A stretch of DNA of 64,000 nucleotides from Epichloe hybrida (lineage: Eukaryota > Ascomycota > Sordariomycetes > Hypocreales > Clavicipitaceae): contig JAFEKR010000005.1 in assembly GCA_019022495.1 (NCBI GenBank), forward strand, positions 1,116,001 through 1,180,000, read 5' to 3'. Position 1 is the stretch's first letter. Every line of letters begins with the position of its first letter. The translations under genes were made by a program, and so were the position numbers. The notes below the pieces were generated by a model. The model made no database searches, was not told the DNA's origin, and saw only the letters and a list, made by a program, of their open reading frames with translations. Below are positions 60,167 to 64,000 of the stretch, piece after piece.

Positions 60167-60711
60167 CTGATTAGTGGTTAACTTCATAACTATAGATAAG
60201 CTAGGTATTATAAGAAGAGACATTTCTACAGATGCCACTACTACTACCCCTTATTATGCTATAATAGTTATTATAGTAGAGAGGCATAACTATATAAGTG
60301 TGCTAAAGGAAGAGACTAGAATTCTAGTTGCGGGCTTGTTAGGCTTCTAAGGAATTAATATATTAACCCTTAGGCTTAGGGATATAACTTTGTTATATTT
60401 ATCTAGGATATTATTATTAATTATTAATTTTATTGTCTATTATAAGAAAACTAACCAACTAACTAAATCTATTACCGCGAGGCATTTATTTCGAACCTAA
60501 TGTTAAACAACCTTAGCTAAGCTAGCTAACACATCTATAACTTCTCTATTAATATTCCCTTTATCTAACAGACCTTTAATCTATTTATATAAGCATCTAT
60601 AGCTTATTTTTTACCCCCTTTATTATTAGTGCTATTTGCCCTGTGCTTATTAGCAAAAGAGAGAGATTACCTCCTTCCCTCTTTTTTATAAAAAACAGGA
60701 AGTAGTAATTC

Positions 60712-61020
60712 TGTTGGAACAAAGGTGATATCAATCGCGCGTCGCAGCCGCAATTACCCGGCAGAAGCTCGGGCCGCGCGCGGACCCCACACGTGACCCA
60801 CAACCCGGCACGTTGATTGGCTAGGAAATGTGGGGACACAAACGCGCAACCCCTTTTCCCTTTATGTATTGTAACTTCTAGCTTTTTACCTCTCTTTTCT
60901 TACAACTCAATCAATTATGACAACAGATAACACAGCCTAGAATAGATAATTAATAACGATACTATTCTTTGGGCTCACGACTGTATTACACATTAAATTC
61001 AATACCCTGTGAATCCAACA
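60712..61020 (+). repeat. 5' LTR (309 bp) of an element running off the window
   Basis: Starts TGTTGGA and ends TGAATCCAACA. It is followed by CTAATTAGTGGTTACC, the presumed primer-binding region shared with the LTR at 59908. GC-rich in its first third, unlike its surroundings. Confidence 0.8.
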
Positions 61021-64000
61021 CTAATTAGTGGTTACCTTTACAGATAACCACGTAGTCTTTGAACACCGCAGATTAGCAAGGTTAATTAGAAGAGGTAGCT
61101 TATCTAACGATGACTTGCCCTATGAAATAGGAGGGCTATGTTTGATGATAAGTTATGCTAACTGAAAGGTATGATATAGCTCTCTTCTTACTTTAGTATT
61201 AACATCTATATCTATATGGACTCCGAAATAACAAAGAAAGGTTTAACGCTAGTAGCTAAGCTATCCCCTTGTCTTTCTTTGTTGTGCGTTCTATCACGTA
61301 TTTAAAGTCAACTGCCTTACCTCGCGATCCTTCATATCCGAAACACGTTACACAATCATAGTTGTACCCCTTTTCTTCTTATATCACAAGATCTGCCTCC
61401 CCTAATTAATTAGAATGTTAGATGCAGCCGGACTGTCTGGGACCTCTAGTTAATTCAGAGTTCCTAGTAAGACTAATAGTTACAATGATGCTATAGAAGG
61501 TGTTAAAATAGGAGATAATAACAAATACCTTAAAAAAGGAAAAACCCCTGTTTACACTAACCTATACCCCTACATCTTTGCAAGGCTTTAACGACATATT
61601 ATAGAAGAACTGCTCTAATAAATAGGAGGTTCTGAATATAAAGAGATAAAAACACCTAAGGAAATTAGTCTCTACATCCTTATGAAGACTAAATAATACA
61701 AGGAGCGAGGGTTATTTGGAAGAATACTGTTCTCTGAATTTAGTAATAACTTCTACGGATGGTTAAGGGATAAGTTCGCGGAAGGAAGAGACCTTTCACA
61801 GAACGGACTTCGAGACTATCTTCTTTATAACGGAGTGTACATGACCGTTGGAAGAGGCACTAAGATAGCAAATAACCTTGAAGAAGTAGCAAACCGAGAA
61901 GAATTTAGATTTTGGACTCTTGAAGAAATTGAAGAGGCTAGGAAGAAGTACATAGGCTTCTAAAAGAACCTATAGAATAAAGAGTTTTTCTGTAATTTAC
62001 TAGACAATAGTAATGTTAGAACTAGGCAACCTACCCTGTCACCCTGGTTATTAGTATAATTACTATTAAAAGGATTAACAAGCTGGACTCCCCTAGGAAG
62101 ACCAAGTTAATCCCCTCTAGGAAGGCCTAGTTAATCTCCCCTAGGAAGGTTAATTAACCTGGAGTTAAGACCGCCTAAGGATGCTATTCGCAAGTATCCA
62201 TAGGTAACTCCCCTGCCTATACCTTCACTAGAGGCAAGTTAGTAGTATTACCTAAGTAACACTGCTAATAATGCCCCTGAGTAGGAGAGTTACTAACGGA
62301 GATAACCTATGCTATCTAGGGCTAGTAGTGCCCCTATTAGCATAGCTTAAAGAGCTACAATTCCTCCTTCCTAATATAAGGAAGAGGAGGATTGGAGGGA
62401 ATAACAAGCCCCAAGGGTGCTACCCACAAAGCCGCCCTCTTACTTCCTAAAGACCCTACCACCCCTTTTATGGATACAAAAGGAAACACCTAGAGGACCC
62501 CTATAGACCTGGAGACCTTTGCTAAAGCAGATTATTAACCTATCTAAGGTATACCCTAAAGAATAACTCTACGGCGCTAATAACTATAATGTCCTTAAAT
62601 CAAAGCTTTAAATATTCCGTAGAAAATACGAGTTACTTGATATCTAGCCTGAATAAGCTGGTTATGCTTTTAAGGTTATGCTTAAAGGTAAAGCACTGCG
62701 ATACTATGTAGACTACCTCTCCAAACCTGGATAACCATAAGATCTCCCTATACTTATTAGCTGTATAAGAGAATGATTTGAAACCGAGGATATATGGCAA
62801 AGATATTTGCTAGAGTGGAATGATACTTCCCTACGAGGAATGGCAAACGATGACCTAACTAAGTTAATGATCGAATGCTTTAATGAACTCACAGAAAGAC
62901 TAGCTATCTTGTAATAAGTAGTGCCTGAAGTGGGCTAAACCAAAAGGGCACTCTGGAATTAACTCATTAGAGCCTATTATAGTATTCCAGAGTGTAGAGG
63001 AGCGATTATAGATCCGCCGGACAGACTACAAGAGTTCTGTGAACGGATTAGAATGACCCTTTGTCTTATTAAGGAAGAGAAAAAGAACTATTAATAGTTC
63101 CTAACCGAAACTATAACCCTAGAGCAATTCTAGACTGACTAAAGATATAACGGGACTGGAAAAGAGACCTAATACCCCTCGAAACCACAAGGAAGAGGAG
63201 GTACTCCCCGTACAAAGAAATGCTACGTATATGGCAAGGAAGGATGCTAGTTATTTAAGCACCCTAAAGAGGACTATAAGAAGGCGTTTTAACGCTTCAA
63301 GAATTACTACCTTACGGATTCGACTAATGACTTATATTATTTATTTCTTACTTAGTACAAAGGAGAACACGAGTCCTAACCCCCTGTTAATAACAAAATC
63401 GCTTAGTACATAAAGAGCATTAGATTTAATAACAGCCCTGACAATACAGACAGGCTAGTACCTACGAGCTTCTTTACTTACGGAACCTAGATTAATGGCG
63501 AAAGGATGGTTTAATTCCTAACAAGGCAAGCAGCTTATTATAGTCTAAGCAAAGAAGACCCCTTTTAGCAGGAACTCGTAAATAAAGCCCTAGTAACGTT
63601 TATATTAGAAGATTGCTATTCCTGTGTGACATTCTAAGGGATCATGCCCGATACAGGAGCCGCAAAGTTCTCTATAGCAGGGCACCCTTAATTTCTTGCT
63701 TTGCAATGTTAGATGCCCACATTGCAGCTTGATAAATTAACAGAGAAGAAGGCATTAGTTAGATTTAGCGCAGGAGACCTAATTATCGCGCTTGGAGCGG
63801 CTAATATGCCTACTCCCTTTAGAAACATCCTCTTTTAGGTCGTCCCTATGAACACTCCATTCCTTTTATCCCTTAATAATATAGACTATCTAAAGATTAA
63901 TTTTAATATCTCTAAGAACACGCTATAATAAGGAAACATCAAAGTCCCTGTTATATATAAATAGGGGCATGCCTAGATGCTTCTCACATAGAAAGAAGAA
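61021..64000 (+). mobile_element. LTR retrotransposon interior (gag and protease relics), cut by window end
   Basis: Plus-strand gag relic: GWLRDKFAEGRDLSQNGLRD and REEFRFWTLEEIEEARKKYI (61.76-61.96 kb). A zinc knuckle follows at 63221 (CYVYGKEGC-stop-LFKH; second Cys changed to Tyr and Trp to stop, both TpG to TpA). The protease motif GIMPDTGAAKFSIAG is at 63641 with the catalytic Asp codon at 63650-63652, in the same frame. The pol part lies outside, so gypsy versus copia cannot be told. RIP-type stops throughout. Confidence 0.8.

Noticed and set aside
60597..60839. 80-codon minus-strand frame
   Set aside because: Spans the start of an LTR and its GC-rich promoter part; no domain.

Overview
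This window looks like nuclear DNA of a filamentous ascomycete (Pezizomycotina), most likely a Sordariomycete and possibly Hypocreales. The genes have short introns (about 45-100 bp) with fungal splice signals. The gene set is typical of that group: a Crz1-like zinc-finger factor, Dfg5/Dcw1-type GH76, GH55 glucanase, SMP-30-like protein and an MCT-like transporter. Most transposons show RIP-type damage, with CAA/CAG and TGG codons turned into TAA/TAG and TpG changed to TpA. The order or species cannot be fixed from sequence alone.

Layout. Bases 1-10250 are a gene island: the 3' end of a Crz1-like factor, an aminoglycoside-phosphotransferase-fold protein, two convergent Nudix hydrolases, an MCT-like transporter and a 617-residue protein of unknown function. 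An ankyrin-repeat pseudogene follows (10.9-12.65 kb), then a decayed gene (13.4-14.3 kb) cut by a RIP-damaged Ty3/gypsy element of 8,872 bp with 127-bp LTRs (14334-23205). Two MULE-type miniature elements with 9-bp target duplications and a small secreted-protein gene (24365-24982) come next. Two broken genes of unknown family converge at 26.8-29.25 kb. An AT-rich stretch (29.4-32 kb) holds a RIP-damaged, unrecognised reading frame and a large inverted repeat.

A second gene island (33.4-38.9 kb) contains an intact GH76 gene, the four-exon gene for snRNP SmD2 and an SMP-30/gluconolactonase-like pseudogene. A 4,042-bp Mutator-like element (39196-43237) follows, carrying a nested 1,087-bp hAT-type element. 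After it lies a badly broken GH55 beta-1,3-glucanase gene (43.99-47.1 kb). From 47.5 kb to the end nearly everything is transposon: a chromovirus 3' end and LTR, two Tc1/mariner copies, a second MULE transposase, a minus-strand gypsy, a copia 3' end and two stacked 5' LTRs, the last of which opens an element running off the window.

Two kinds of decay sit side by side. Transposons are damaged mainly by RIP-like transitions, including both catalytic aspartates of reverse transcriptase in two gypsy copies. The accessory genes (ankyrin, unknown-family, SMP-30-like, GH55) are damaged mainly by frameshifts with a few nonsense codons. The intact genes (Nudix pair, transporter, GH76, SmD2) lie in compact islands between repeats. 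I found no rRNA, tRNA or CRISPR array.
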